NCBI RefSeq assembly: GCF_024347475.1 | Contig: NZ_AP025488.1 | Coordinates: 1,240,001 to 1,304,000, forward strand | From: Vibrio fortis | GTDB taxonomy: Bacteria > Pseudomonadota > Gammaproteobacteria > Enterobacterales > Vibrionaceae | DNA length: 64,000 nucleotides | Direction of reading: 5' to 3' | Shown here: positions 16,165 through 24,803 of the stretch, piece after piece | Numbering within the stretch: the first letter of the stretch is position 1 | How the letters are laid out: every line of letters starts with the position of its first letter | Position numbers and translations under genes: made by a program | The notes under the pieces: model-generated | The model's database searches: none | Told to the model about the DNA's origin: nothing | What the model saw: only the letters and a program-made list of their open reading frames with translations

Positions 16165-17163
16165 ATGACAGTAACTATTCGACAAAGACTCATAATCGCT
16201 ACTGTTCTATTTTCAAATAGCGTATTGGCAGACAGCTTTCTGGCGAATACCGCCCCACATGCTCCTCCACCTCAAGAGAACGCGACGCTGTCGAGCAATG
16301 GCCATAATAACTCCAAACAGGAGGTACCAACCGACGACGAAATCGATGAGATCTGGAAAGGAGTATCCAGTTCATTTGCGTTTCCTTTTCAAGATTGGGA
16401 AGACCGAGAGCTCTTTGATGGGCTGAGTGGTAACGTAGGTTTTCACCAACCACTGGCGGAGACAGAGTCAGCCAATATTCCAGCAGGCAGTACTCAAGGC
16501 CCATCCAACGTTAATCAAACCCTAACGCTATCTTTAAAATACACCATAGCAGGTGCCTGGTTTGTGTCTGGTACCGTTTATCACTATTTAGACAGTGACC
16601 AACAGCAGGCGTGGAACCCAGATTTCACTTATGTGTTTGGCTACAGTGACTGGCGCCCTTATACGCTGAGTTTGGTCTATTCAAATTACGGAGGGAACCG
16701 GTTTAACCCTGATCCCGGACAAAGCCGCACCGAGTTCAAACAAGGAACATGGTCGCTAGGGTGGAAATTCCCTATCAAGTCCCCTTTTGTCGATCTTTTT
16801 AGGTTCACCGATGACGGCGCAATAGGTTGCCAAATTGACTATAACTTCACACCTGAATATTTCGACCTTGCGTCCACCCAATATAAAAATAATCACCAAA
16901 CCGTTAGCCTCGGGTGCAAGTATTCAATTTGGGGCAACTGGTATGTCAATGGCACCGCGTTTTACTATTTTGACAAACAGCAACAACAACCTTGGAACCC
17001 AGACTATACCTACGGTTTCGGTTACTTTGACTGGCGACCTGGCACCATCACTTTGCAATATAACAATTATTCTGGGAATCGCTGGAACTCTTCAGACAGA
17101 GGTGAAGACACAGGTCGTTTCAAAGATGGCTCTATTACCTTAGCGTACAGTTTCGCTTTTTAG
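16165..17163 (+). CDS. Putative outer-membrane beta-barrel protein with internal duplication
   Basis: I do not recognise the family by name. A signal peptide (LIIATVLFSNSVLA) is followed by a 90-residue linker and two related blocks of about 80 residues. The shared elements are AWFVSGTVYHYLD / NWYVNGTAFYYFD, WNPDFTYVFGYSDWRP / WNPDYTYGFGYFDWRP and LVYSNYGGNRF / LQYNNYSGNRW. Alternating aromatic/polar strands and the C-terminal YSFAF ending in Phe are typical of outer-membrane barrels. It is divergent from the polysaccharide operon, which has no BcsC-like exporter, so this protein is a candidate outer-membrane exit or anchor. The start may instead be a TTG at 16156; the GGGAG site fits neither perfectly. 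Confidence 0.7.
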   Translation: MTVTIRQRLIIATVLFSNSVLADSFLANTAPHAPPPQENATLSSNGHNNSKQEVPTDDEIDEIWKGVSSSFAFPFQDWEDRELFDGLSGNVGFHQPLAETESANIPAGSTQGPSNVNQTLTLSLKYTIAGAWFVSGTVYHYLDSDQQQAWNPDFTYVFGYSDWRPYTLSLVYSNYGGNRFNPDPGQSRTEFKQGTWSLGWKFPIKSPFVDLFRFTDDGAIGCQIDYNFTPEYFDLASTQYKNNHQTVSLGCKYSIWGNWYVNGTAFYYFDKQQQQPWNPDYTYGFGYFDWRPGTITLQYNNYSGNRWNSSDRGEDTGRFKDGSITLAYSFAF

Positions 17164-17264
17164 TCATCTCCTACCATTACTCATTGATTTCATTCGTTTT
17201 GAGATTCTTTGTGGCAAAGCGCTTCAAGCCGTCTAATCTTAAGTTACAACTCAAAGTATGCAAC

Positions 17265-17280
17265 TGGCACCATAAATGCA
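17265..17280 (+). promoter_or_regulatory. Sigma-54-like promoter upstream of the RTX gene
   Basis: TGGCAC at 17265-17270, five bases, then ATGCA at 17276-17280. The invariant GG and GC are exactly ten bases apart as required for RpoN promoters; only the first T of TTGCA is changed. It lies about 100 bases upstream of the RTX start codon. Confidence 0.5.
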
Positions 17281-17380
17281 ATTAGCAATATGAGATTCAA
17301 ATAAATGCGCTAATTGCAAGACCAGACTATTTGAAGCTTAACGTCAGACAATATCACCTCATACGGCTAGGAGAAGGCTC

Positions 17381-20300
17381 ATGGAAGGAACTAAACACGA
17401 CGATCTTATAGTAGGTACAGACCAAGACGATAATGTAAATAGCCGCGCGGGTAATGACGAAATAAGCACTCTAGCAGGTGATGATTTTGTTGCTGCAGGT
17501 GAAGGTAGCGATAATATCTCGTCGGGCAGTGGTAATGACACAGTACTAGGCGACATAGAATACAACCATGAAGAGAACAGTGATACCCCAACGAGTGGCG
17601 ACGACTCATGGGGCGAATCGTACACCGCTTATGAGTTTGATGCACAAACCAATGAGCAACAATCTTCCCATACCGTTAGATTAGACAACTTCGCCGTCAA
17701 TCAGGCTGTCAATACCTCAACATCTGCCAGTGGCTTCTCACCGAATAGTACTGTGACCGTACAGCTTACCGACGAAAACGGAACCATCATCGCTTCTCAA
17801 ATTGCAACAGTAGACGCGAATGGAAACATCACCGTAGATACTGAAATACCTGAATCCTCTATTGGTGACAGCGGCGCAGTCACCTTTACCTTCTTAAACG
17901 AAAATGGCGAGATTATCTCTACCATTGACGACATGAACGTGGCAGTTCGAAACATTTATGATGATACCATTGATGGTGGTAGTGGAGATGACATTCTCAA
18001 AGGCCAGCAAGGCAACGACACCATTTACGGTGGCGAAGGTAATGACTTCCTCGATGGTGACATTAACAACGATACTTTATACGGTGAAGCTGGTGACGAT
18101 GTTTTAGTGGGCGGTAATGGAGACGATTACCTAGATGGCGGCACGGGCAACGATACCCTACTCGGCTCTGACGGTGACGACACTATACATGGCGGCAAAG
18201 GTGACGACCTATTAATGGGCGAGCTGGGTGATGATGTTCTCCACGGGGGAGACGGACACGATACTCTGATCGGTGATGATGGCCAAGATGCCCTTTATGG
18301 GGGTGAAGGGAACGACAAACTCTTCGGTGGTAAAGGCAACGATGTTCTTGAAGGCAACCAAGGCAACGACGAAATTCATGGTGAACAAGGCGACGATGTC
18401 ATCGCTGGTGGCGAAGGTGATGATTTCATACTCGGTGGCGCGGGGGCTGACCAAATCTCTGGCGATGCAGGTAACGACCTACTGCTTGGTGGTGATGGAC
18501 ACGACACCATCACCGGCGGTGAGGGTCACGATACCTTAGTGGGTGAATTTGGTGATGACATCATGAGTGGTGGCGAAGGACACGACACACTTTATGGTGA
18601 CATCGGTGATGACACATTAACCGGCGGCGCTGGTAACGACCAACTCTTTGGCGGTCAAGGTGATGATGTGATTGATGGTGGTGAAGGTGACGACATTGTT
18701 CATGGTAATGAAGGTGTCGATACCATCACAACAGGCCTAGGCGACGACCAAGTCTATGCTGGTTCTGGCGACGATATCATCGATACGGGAGAAGGTGCTG
18801 ACACGGTATTTGGTGAAACTGGACATAACCAAATCACATCAGGCGCGGGCGACGATACCATCTATACAGACTACGGTAACGACACGATTGATACTGGCGA
18901 AGGCCACGACACGATCTTTGCTGGTGACGGTGATAACACCATTGCTTCAGGTTCAGGCGATGATTTGATGTATACAGGAGCTGGGCAAGATTCGATTCAA
19001 ACCGGCGCTGGTCACGACACCGTTTATGCTGGTGATGGAGACAATACTGTCGATTCTGGTGCTGACCACGATGCCGTTTATTCTGGTAGCGGCAGTGACA
19101 ACATCAACCTTGGTGAGGGGCACGACAAAGCGTTTACCGGTGCCGGACAAGATACCATTGTTGCGGGCTCAGGTAATGACCAAGTTTATGCCGGTGCTGA
19201 CGACGACGTTATCCAAGGTGTCGCGGGCAACAACCAACTGTTTGGTGAAGGTGGTAATGACACTATTACTGCAGGCCTGAATGCAAGTGAGCTCTATGGT
19301 GGTAGCGGAGAAGACACCCTAACCGGCTCTACAGAAAACGACAGCCTATACGGCGGTAGCGGTGACGATTCAATTCAAGCTGGCGAAGGTGACGACTTCA
19401 TTGAAGGTAACCAAGGTAGCGATGAGATCTATGCAGGCGCTGGCAACGATACTGTACTGGGTGGTGCCAACGATGATGTGATTCACGGCGGTATCGGTAG
19501 CGATACCCTAATCGGTGATGATGGCGACGACGTTATCAAAGGTGACGAAGGCGACGACATTCTTGTTGGCGGTACGGGTAATGACCAACTTGATGGTGGT
19601 ACTGGTCGCAGCGAAATCTATGGTGAAAGTGGCGATGACTTTATTACCAGTTCCGACCAAGATGACCTACTTTCCGGAGGTTCAGGCAACGATACCATTA
19701 CCTCTGGTGCTGGCCATGACACCGTTTATGCGGGTTCAGGAACCGATAACATCACCACTGGACAAGGAAACGACACTGTCTATGGTGAATCTGGCGCCAA
19801 TACGATCGATACAGGCCTAGGTGATGATACTGTCTACGGTGGTATCAACTCCGACAACATAACGACTGGCGAAGGCGCCGACCAAATATATGCAGGCGAT
19901 GGTGCGGATACTATTGATGCAGGCGCAGGCAATGACCACATTGATGCAGGGAGTGGCGACGACGTACTTAAAGGTGGTGATGGTGACGATGCCCTATTTG
20001 GGGGTGCAGGTAACGACGAACTCATTGGTGGTGATGGCTATGACCTTTTGGCTGGTGGTGACGGCGATGACGTTATCCGCGATGATGGTCAAGATACCCT
20101 ACTCGGTGAACAAGGCAATGATACGCTTATCGCTGCTGCTACGGGTAGCCACAACATTTTCGGTGGCGAAGGTGACGATACGCTGATTGGTAGCGAACAA
20201 GCTGATACCTTATACGGGGGCGCGGACAACGATACGATCACTGGCGAAGGCGGAGACGATGTCCTTTACGCAGGTAGTGGTAACGACACCATTGACGCAG

Positions 20301-22243
20301 GTACAGGTGATGACACCGTGTATGGCGAGGATGGTACAAATAAGATCACACTCGGTGAAGGCGACGACACACTTTATGGTGGTGCGGGTGCAGATACTGC
20401 GACAGGCGGTCTAGGTGACGATATTCTTTCTGGTGCAGCGGGCAATGACAACCTTTCCGGTAATGAAGGGGAAGACTTAATCGATGCTGGCGAAGGCCAC
20501 GATACCGTTTCAGGGGGCGACGACAACGACCTTATCTTTGGTGGTGCGGGTAATGATAACTTGGCTGGTGATGCCGGCGATGACCAACTTTATTCCGGTT
20601 CTGGCGACGATACCTTATCTGGCGGCCTAGGCGACGATAAACTGATAGCAGAAGGCGGCAATAATACTCTATCAGGTGGTGAAGGTAATGATACGCTCCT
20701 AGGTGGCTCCGGTGCTGACACCCTAATTGGTGGTGATGGTGACGACTACATCGAAGATACCTCAAACAACAACATCATCGATGGTGGTGATGGTGATGAC
20801 AACATCCAATTGACGGGCGCAAGCAACACAGTTTCGGGTGGCGCGGGTGCCGATATCATCAGCTCCACAGGTGGTGGCGTCAATGACATTTCCGGTGATG
20901 ACGGCAACGATACAATCACCGTTACTGGCAGCGTCAACACGACTGCTGGTGGCACAGGAAATGACACTATTACGGTGTCTGGCGGAACCAACGATATTAC
21001 TGGCGGTGAAGGAAACGACAATATTACCGCGAGTGGCGACACCAATACCATTGCCGGTGGTGAAGGCAGCGATACGATCAGAGTGAATTCCGGTAACAGT
21101 ACTGTTTCTGGTGACGAGGGGAACGACTCAATCACTACTGGTAGCGGTTCAGACACACTTTACGGTGGTACGGGTGCAGATACCCTATCCTCTGGTGCTG
21201 GCAACGATAGTTTATTCGGCGGTTCTGATAACGATAAGCTATATGCAGGCGATGGAGACGATACCCTCGAAGGTGGCGAAGGCAATGACATCATGTACGG
21301 TCAGGATGACCAAGATACTCTAGATGGCGGTGCGGGTAACGACTACCTATCTGGAGGTTCCGGTAACGACACACTCGTGGGTGGTGAAGGCGACGATACC
21401 CTAAGAGGTGATTCAGGCGAAGATACATTATGGGGTGGATCTGGAGACGATAACCTTGGCGGCGGTGGCTCTGCCGATACTCTATTTGGTGAAGACGGCA
21501 ACGACACACTATCAGGTAATGGAGGCAACGATATGTTATATGGTGCGAGTGGCGACGATAAACTATCCGGGGGTTCGGGTGACGACTATGTATCGGGCGG
21601 TGAAGGTAACGATACATTAAGTGGTAACAACAACGCGGATACCTTAGATGGCGGCGAAGGTGACGATAGACTGTCTGGCGACTCTGGTAATGACACCCTA
21701 TTCGGCCAAGTGGGTAACGATATCCTCGACGGCGGTGAAGGGATCGACCAACTTTATGGCGGCGCGGGCAATGACCAACTGATCTTTGACTCTAGTGAGA
21801 TTGAATCAGGGGAAGCAGGCGTGGTTCACTTTAGTGGCGGTTCAGACTTCGACGTACTGGTTGTCGGCGGTGACAATCAGAGTCAAATGATCGATATGAC
21901 TCACAATACGTTCCAAGAGATTGAGGGTGTGAAAATCAGTTCAAGTGATACTGAACTCGCGCTTGCTCTGGATAAGATTGCAGCCAATAACACCGCTGGT
22001 GACACAGCAGGCCAATTTGTATGTACAGGTGCAAGTAGTATTGATGTGTCTGGTTGGGGCTGGCAGCTTACTGAGAGCCACCTAGAGATGAGCGACAGTC
22101 TTCAAGATATCTATCGTGAAAGTAACATCGACACAGGCTCGCTATACGGCTATCGCTTTGAAAGTGAAGCAGGACAAGAAGTGGTTATTTGGAGCGACTT
22201 GAATAGCGGTGACATCAACTTCCCAGATTCAGAAGACGTATAA
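17381..22243 (+). CDS. Large RTX calcium-binding repeat protein, type I secreted, probable matrix component
   Basis: The 1620-residue protein begins directly with RTX nonapeptides (residues 1-60). It then has one Ig-like beta-sandwich of about 110 residues (about 90-195) and continues with over 1,250 residues of GGxGxDxLx-type repeats to about residue 1470. These form calcium-stabilised parallel beta rolls. The last 120 residues are non-repetitive, contain the only cysteine, and should carry the uncleaved secretion signal; there is no N-terminal signal peptide. The protein is very acidic. A type I transporter pair is encoded convergently 2 kb downstream. The best-known parallel is CabA, a calcium-binding biofilm matrix protein of Vibrio vulnificus exported by CabBC. 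No protease, lipase or other enzyme domain is visible. A strong AGGAGAAGG ribosome site precedes the ATG. Confidence 0.9.
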   Translation: MEGTKHDDLIVGTDQDDNVNSRAGNDEISTLAGDDFVAAGEGSDNISSGSGNDTVLGDIEYNHEENSDTPTSGDDSWGESYTAYEFDAQTNEQQSSHTVRLDNFAVNQAVNTSTSASGFSPNSTVTVQLTDENGTIIASQIATVDANGNITVDTEIPESSIGDSGAVTFTFLNENGEIISTIDDMNVAVRNIYDDTIDGGSGDDILKGQQGNDTIYGGEGNDFLDGDINNDTLYGEAGDDVLVGGNGDDYLDGGTGNDTLLGSDGDDTIHGGKGDDLLMGELGDDVLHGGDGHDTLIGDDGQDALYGGEGNDKLFGGKGNDVLEGNQGNDEIHGEQGDDVIAGGEGDDFILGGAGADQISGDAGNDLLLGGDGHDTITGGEGHDTLVGEFGDDIMSGGEGHDTLYGDIGDDTLTGGAGNDQLFGGQGDDVIDGGEGDDIVHGNEGVDTITTGLGDDQVYAGSGDDIIDTGEGADTVFGETGHNQITSGAGDDTIYTDYGNDTIDTGEGHDTIFAGDGDNTIASGSGDDLMYTGAGQDSIQTGAGHDTVYAGDGDNTVDSGADHDAVYSGSGSDNINLGEGHDKAFTGAGQDTIVAGSGNDQVYAGADDDVIQGVAGNNQLFGEGGNDTITAGLNASELYGGSGEDTLTGSTENDSLYGGSGDDSIQAGEGDDFIEGNQGSDEIYAGAGNDTVLGGANDDVIHGGIGSDTLIGDDGDDVIKGDEGDDILVGGTGNDQLDGGTGRSEIYGESGDDFITSSDQDDLLSGGSGNDTITSGAGHDTVYAGSGTDNITTGQGNDTVYGESGANTIDTGLGDDTVYGGINSDNITTGEGADQIYAGDGADTIDAGAGNDHIDAGSGDDVLKGGDGDDALFGGAGNDELIGGDGYDLLAGGDGDDVIRDDGQDTLLGEQGNDTLIAAATGSHNIFGGEGDDTLIGSEQADTLYGGADNDTITGEGGDDVLYAGSGNDTIDAGTGDDTVYGEDGTNKITLGEGDDTLYGGAGADTATGGLGDDILSGAAGNDNLSGNEGEDLIDAGEGHDTVSGGDDNDLIFGGAGNDNLAGDAGDDQLYSGSGDDTLSGGLGDDKLIAEGGNNTLSGGEGNDTLLGGSGADTLIGGDGDDYIEDTSNNNIIDGGDGDDNIQLTGASNTVSGGAGADIISSTGGGVNDISGDDGNDTITVTGSVNTTAGGTGNDTITVSGGTNDITGGEGNDNITASGDTNTIAGGEGSDTIRVNSGNSTVSGDEGNDSITTGSGSDTLYGGTGADTLSSGAGNDSLFGGSDNDKLYAGDGDDTLEGGEGNDIMYGQDDQDTLDGGAGNDYLSGGSGNDTLVGGEGDDTLRGDSGEDTLWGGSGDDNLGGGGSADTLFGEDGNDTLSGNGGNDMLYGASGDDKLSGGSGDDYVSGGEGNDTLSGNNNADTLDGGEGDDRLSGDSGNDTLFGQVGNDILDGGEGIDQLYGGAGNDQLIFDSSEIESGEAGVVHFSGGSDFDVLVVGGDNQSQMIDMTHNTFQEIEGVKISSSDTELALALDKIAANNTAGDTAGQFVCTGASSIDVSGWGWQLTESHLEMSDSLQDIYRESNIDTGSLYGYRFESEAGQEVVIWSDLNSGDINFPDSEDV
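17970..21780 (+). repeat. RTX nonapeptide-coding repeat array
   Basis: About 3.8 kb of imperfect 27-base units, each coding a GG-x-G-x-D-x-[LI]-x nonapeptide, with GGTGACGA-like cores. Between about 20780 and 21110 the units lengthen and become Thr/Ser/Asn-rich, a distinct sub-array. Long open frames on other strands here come from codon periodicity. Confidence 0.9.
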
Positions 22244-22265
22244 CACGCTTCATTCACTCTCCAAT

Positions 22266-22296
22266 AAGCGGCTCATCAAGAGCCGCTTTCTGTTTC
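22266..22296 (+). terminator. Terminator after the RTX gene
   Basis: AGCGGCTC (22267-22274) pairs with GAGCCGCT (22280-22287) around a 5-base loop, followed by TTCTGTTT. It starts 23 bases after the RTX stop codon. Confidence 0.75.
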
Positions 22297-22455
22297 ACAC
22301 CATTCGATACGACATAACACATCAATACGACCAGATAGTTCACAATGTAATGGTTCATAAAAAAGATGGACTCATTTGAGTCCATCTTAACTTGGCTACA
22401 AAACCATACTGTTCCAGAGCCTTAAACCAAAGCAATACGCCCTAATTGTATCCGT

Positions 22456-23217
22456 TCACCCTTCAATACAGATCTCTCGGGTTTTACGGGTTAGCTGAGC
22501 ATCATTTGAAATCACAAAGAAGTAATATTCGGAGCTAAGTTCATTTTGTTGAATGTAAGTACGCATATGGTTAAGCATGCTTTTAGCCTCCCCATAACGT
22601 TCTAAGTACTCAGGGTCGCACTTGTTAACCAAATCTAAGTCTACGCGTAAGTTTGAGAAATTAGTCATGATTTCATCGACCCGCTTTTCTGTCTCAGCCC
22701 TTTGCGCTTTTGTCGAATACTCACCTTCTAACTCAGTTCGTTGAGCCTCTAATGCTTTTTGATTTTGTTGCGCAAGAGCAAATTTCTCTTTGGCTAATTG
22801 CTCATTCATCGCAAGCTTGGCACTTTTCACCGAATCTTTTTCAGAGAGATATCGAGAACGGTAAGTACGAGCTGATTTATTCGCCTTAGCCAAAGCGATA
22901 TTGGAGGCAGCTAACTGCTCGGTTAATTCATCTATTTCTTGTGACATTTCCACCAGCTTGAGATCAGCGGCTGCGATTTGACTTTCATACGTTTCATCGT
23001 CCATCTGTTTAACGTATGTCATTGAAGCCATTTGATCGGTCAGCTCCGCAATCACCTCGTTCAATGCTTCTATATCTGCGTCTTTCTCCGAAACTCTTTC
23101 GGCAATCAAGGTATCAATTCGCGATTCAATACTCGCGTTTTTATAACCAAAGTAGCCTGCCGCAGCGGTCGAAGTGATGGCTACAGCAGTCATCAACGCA
23201 ATAGGTCCTTTACTCAC
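22456..23217 (-). CDS. Membrane-anchored periplasmic coiled-coil protein, unknown function
   Basis: The family is not recognised. Residues 5-23 form a hydrophobic N-terminal segment (ALMTAVAITSTAAAGYFGY). Residues about 30-190 are rich in Glu, Lys, Ala and Gln with heptad spacing, predicting a long coiled coil. The last 60 residues are compact and contain two cysteines. Translation starts at GTG, five bases after a strong AAGGAGG. It is the fourth gene of the type I secretion operon, 10 bases after the zinc-ribbon gene. A structural or adaptor role in secretion of the RTX protein is possible, but the sequence gives no direct sign of one. Confidence 0.75.
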   Translation of the reverse strand: MSKGPIALMTAVAITSTAAAGYFGYKNASIESRIDTLIAERVSEKDADIEALNEVIAELTDQMASMTYVKQMDDETYESQIAAADLKLVEMSQEIDELTEQLAASNIALAKANKSARTYRSRYLSEKDSVKSAKLAMNEQLAKEKFALAQQNQKALEAQRTELEGEYSTKAQRAETEKRVDEIMTNFSNLRVDLDLVNKCDPEYLERYGEAKSMLNHMRTYIQQNELSSEYYFFVISNDAQLTRKTREICIEG

Positions 23218-23227
23218 AGTGGCCTCC

Positions 23228-23482
23228 TTAAATCACTTGTTTGTAGCACTTCTGCTCACACTTCGGGCAGATATAAGATTGACGGTCAATCCGCTGCGAG
23301 CAATGTGGACAAGTACCCTGCTTTCGGTCACTGCTCATCAGTAACAAAATCAGCCCAATCGGGCCAAGTACGTATCCAAGTAGAACACCCGCCACTAAGT
23401 TGTTCTTTTTGAAACCGACGTAACTACTCATCGCAAAGAAGCACAAATAAAAACCTAACCAAAACACCATCGACTCATGCAT
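23228..23482 (-). CDS. Small membrane protein with C-terminal zinc ribbon
   Basis: This 84-residue protein has two transmembrane helices (about residues 6-22 and 29-50) followed by a cytosolic zinc-ribbon with CPHC and CPKC pairs and an extra Cys near the end. The start codon overlaps the stop codon of the adaptor gene in a TAATG arrangement, so it is translationally coupled to the HlyD-like protein. Zinc-ribbon membrane proteins of this size are common, usually uncharacterised. Its place inside a type I secretion operon is unusual. Confidence 0.78.
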   Translation of the reverse strand: MHESMVFWLGFYLCFFAMSSYVGFKKNNLVAGVLLGYVLGPIGLILLLMSSDRKQGTCPHCSQRIDRQSYICPKCEQKCYKQVI

Positions 23483-24795
23483 TATGTTTCCCTCATAGCC
23501 TTAGCCATACCACTGGTGAGTGGGCCTATCAGATAATCCCACAGCGTACGTTCTTCTACTAAAATCAATACCTCGGTAAGCATCCCCGGATACAGTTCAA
23601 TTTGGTTTTCCGCTTGCAATGACTGAAGATCGTCACGATCAAACCGGATTTTGACCAAATAGCCTTGGTCTTTTTCATCCGCGTCGCCACCTTTCACCAC
23701 TCGGTCAGCAGACACATGAATCACTTCACCCAATACCGGCGGTACTTGCCTTGCACTGTATGCCGTCAAACGTATCCTTGCATCTTGCCCTGAGCGGACA
23801 ATATCTATGTCTCTAGGAGGCACGATAGCTTCAACAATGAGCTCATCGCTGTCTGGGACAATTTCCATCAGAACCTGCCCCGGGCGTACAACCCCACCAA
23901 CACTAGAGATATTTAACCCAACAACACGTCCCTTGAATTCGCTTCGGATCTGAATACGTGAACGTACATCTTCTAGTGTATTCATCACCTGTTTGACGTC
24001 CCTCACCTCATCATTGACGGATTTAAGCTGTTGAGCGTAATCGCGTTTCAAATCCAATAACTGACTTTTGTAGCTCTGTTCTAATGTTTCTAATTCTCGC
24101 TTCGTGACATCTATGGTCACATTGATTTCAGCGAGCTCACCATCAATTCGAGCCAAGTGGCGACGAAGCTCCAGCATGCGAGTTTTAGATACGTAACCTT
24201 TCGCCACTAAGCCCTTAGTCATATCGATCTCTTGTTTGATCAAATCACGCTGCGAAGCGACGGCTTTTTTCTGAAACTGATTACCCTGAATCTTTTCTTT
24301 GTAAAGAGTCGACTTTTGGCTGTATAAAGAGTCAATCAACTGTTTTCTCAATAACCCTTGTTCGAACTGCACTCTCTCGCTGTTCACAATAGGCATGACA
24401 ATCAGCGAATCTCGTTCTTCACCAATCAAGCTTTCTGGCCACTGAGGCTCTTCTGATTCGTTCAAAAGCGCTTCGAGGCGTGCCTTTTGTGCCACTAGCG
24501 AGAAGTTTCGGTAAAGGTAACGTTTATAATCGGATTCGGACTTGGTATCTGAAAGTTCAAGCAGCACTTGACCTACTTCTACCTGTTCGCCATCTTTAAC
24601 CAACACCTCTTTAACCCAACCACCTTGTAAATGCTGAATTTGCTTTCTTTTGCTCTCAACCACCAAGTTACCGTGCGCAACTGAAGCTGAGCTCAACGAC
24701 ATTGTCATTGACCAAAAGAGAAAACCTCCAACGGTCACAAGTAGGATTGCAGAGCCAAGAATAATCAATTTACGTGTACTGAATTCGCGTTCCAT
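23482..24795 (-). CDS. Type I secretion periplasmic adaptor, HlyD/PrtE family
   Basis: A single N-terminal transmembrane helix (residues about 10-30) is followed by a lipoyl-like half motif (LQGGWVKEVLVKDGEQVEVGQ), a long coiled-coil hairpin (about 90-260) and the second lipoyl half plus beta-barrel region (FKGRVVGLNISSVGGVVRPG). These are the membrane fusion proteins of type I systems that link the ABC exporter to an outer-membrane TolC. The length of 437 residues is typical. It lies 8 bases after the ABC gene. No TolC homologue is encoded in the window, so the housekeeping TolC is presumably used. The obvious cargo is the RTX protein at 17381-22243. Confidence 0.93.
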   Translation of the reverse strand: MEREFSTRKLIILGSAILLVTVGGFLFWSMTMSLSSASVAHGNLVVESKRKQIQHLQGGWVKEVLVKDGEQVEVGQVLLELSDTKSESDYKRYLYRNFSLVAQKARLEALLNESEEPQWPESLIGEERDSLIVMPIVNSERVQFEQGLLRKQLIDSLYSQKSTLYKEKIQGNQFQKKAVASQRDLIKQEIDMTKGLVAKGYVSKTRMLELRRHLARIDGELAEINVTIDVTKRELETLEQSYKSQLLDLKRDYAQQLKSVNDEVRDVKQVMNTLEDVRSRIQIRSEFKGRVVGLNISSVGGVVRPGQVLMEIVPDSDELIVEAIVPPRDIDIVRSGQDARIRLTAYSARQVPPVLGEVIHVSADRVVKGGDADEKDQGYLVKIRFDRDDLQSLQAENQIELYPGMLTEVLILVEERTLWDYLIGPLTSGMAKAMRET

Positions 24796-24803
24796 AACGA
24801 CTC

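Noticed and set aside
20746..21156. Long minus-strand open frames across the RTX gene
   Set aside because: They arise from the GGTGAYGAY periodicity; they have no ribosome site and give low-complexity Pro/Ser products.
17970..21780. Short regularly spaced repeats resembling a CRISPR or satellite array
   Set aside because: The units are 27 bases long, in frame, and code GGxGxDxLx nonapeptides; there are no unique spacers and no cas genes.
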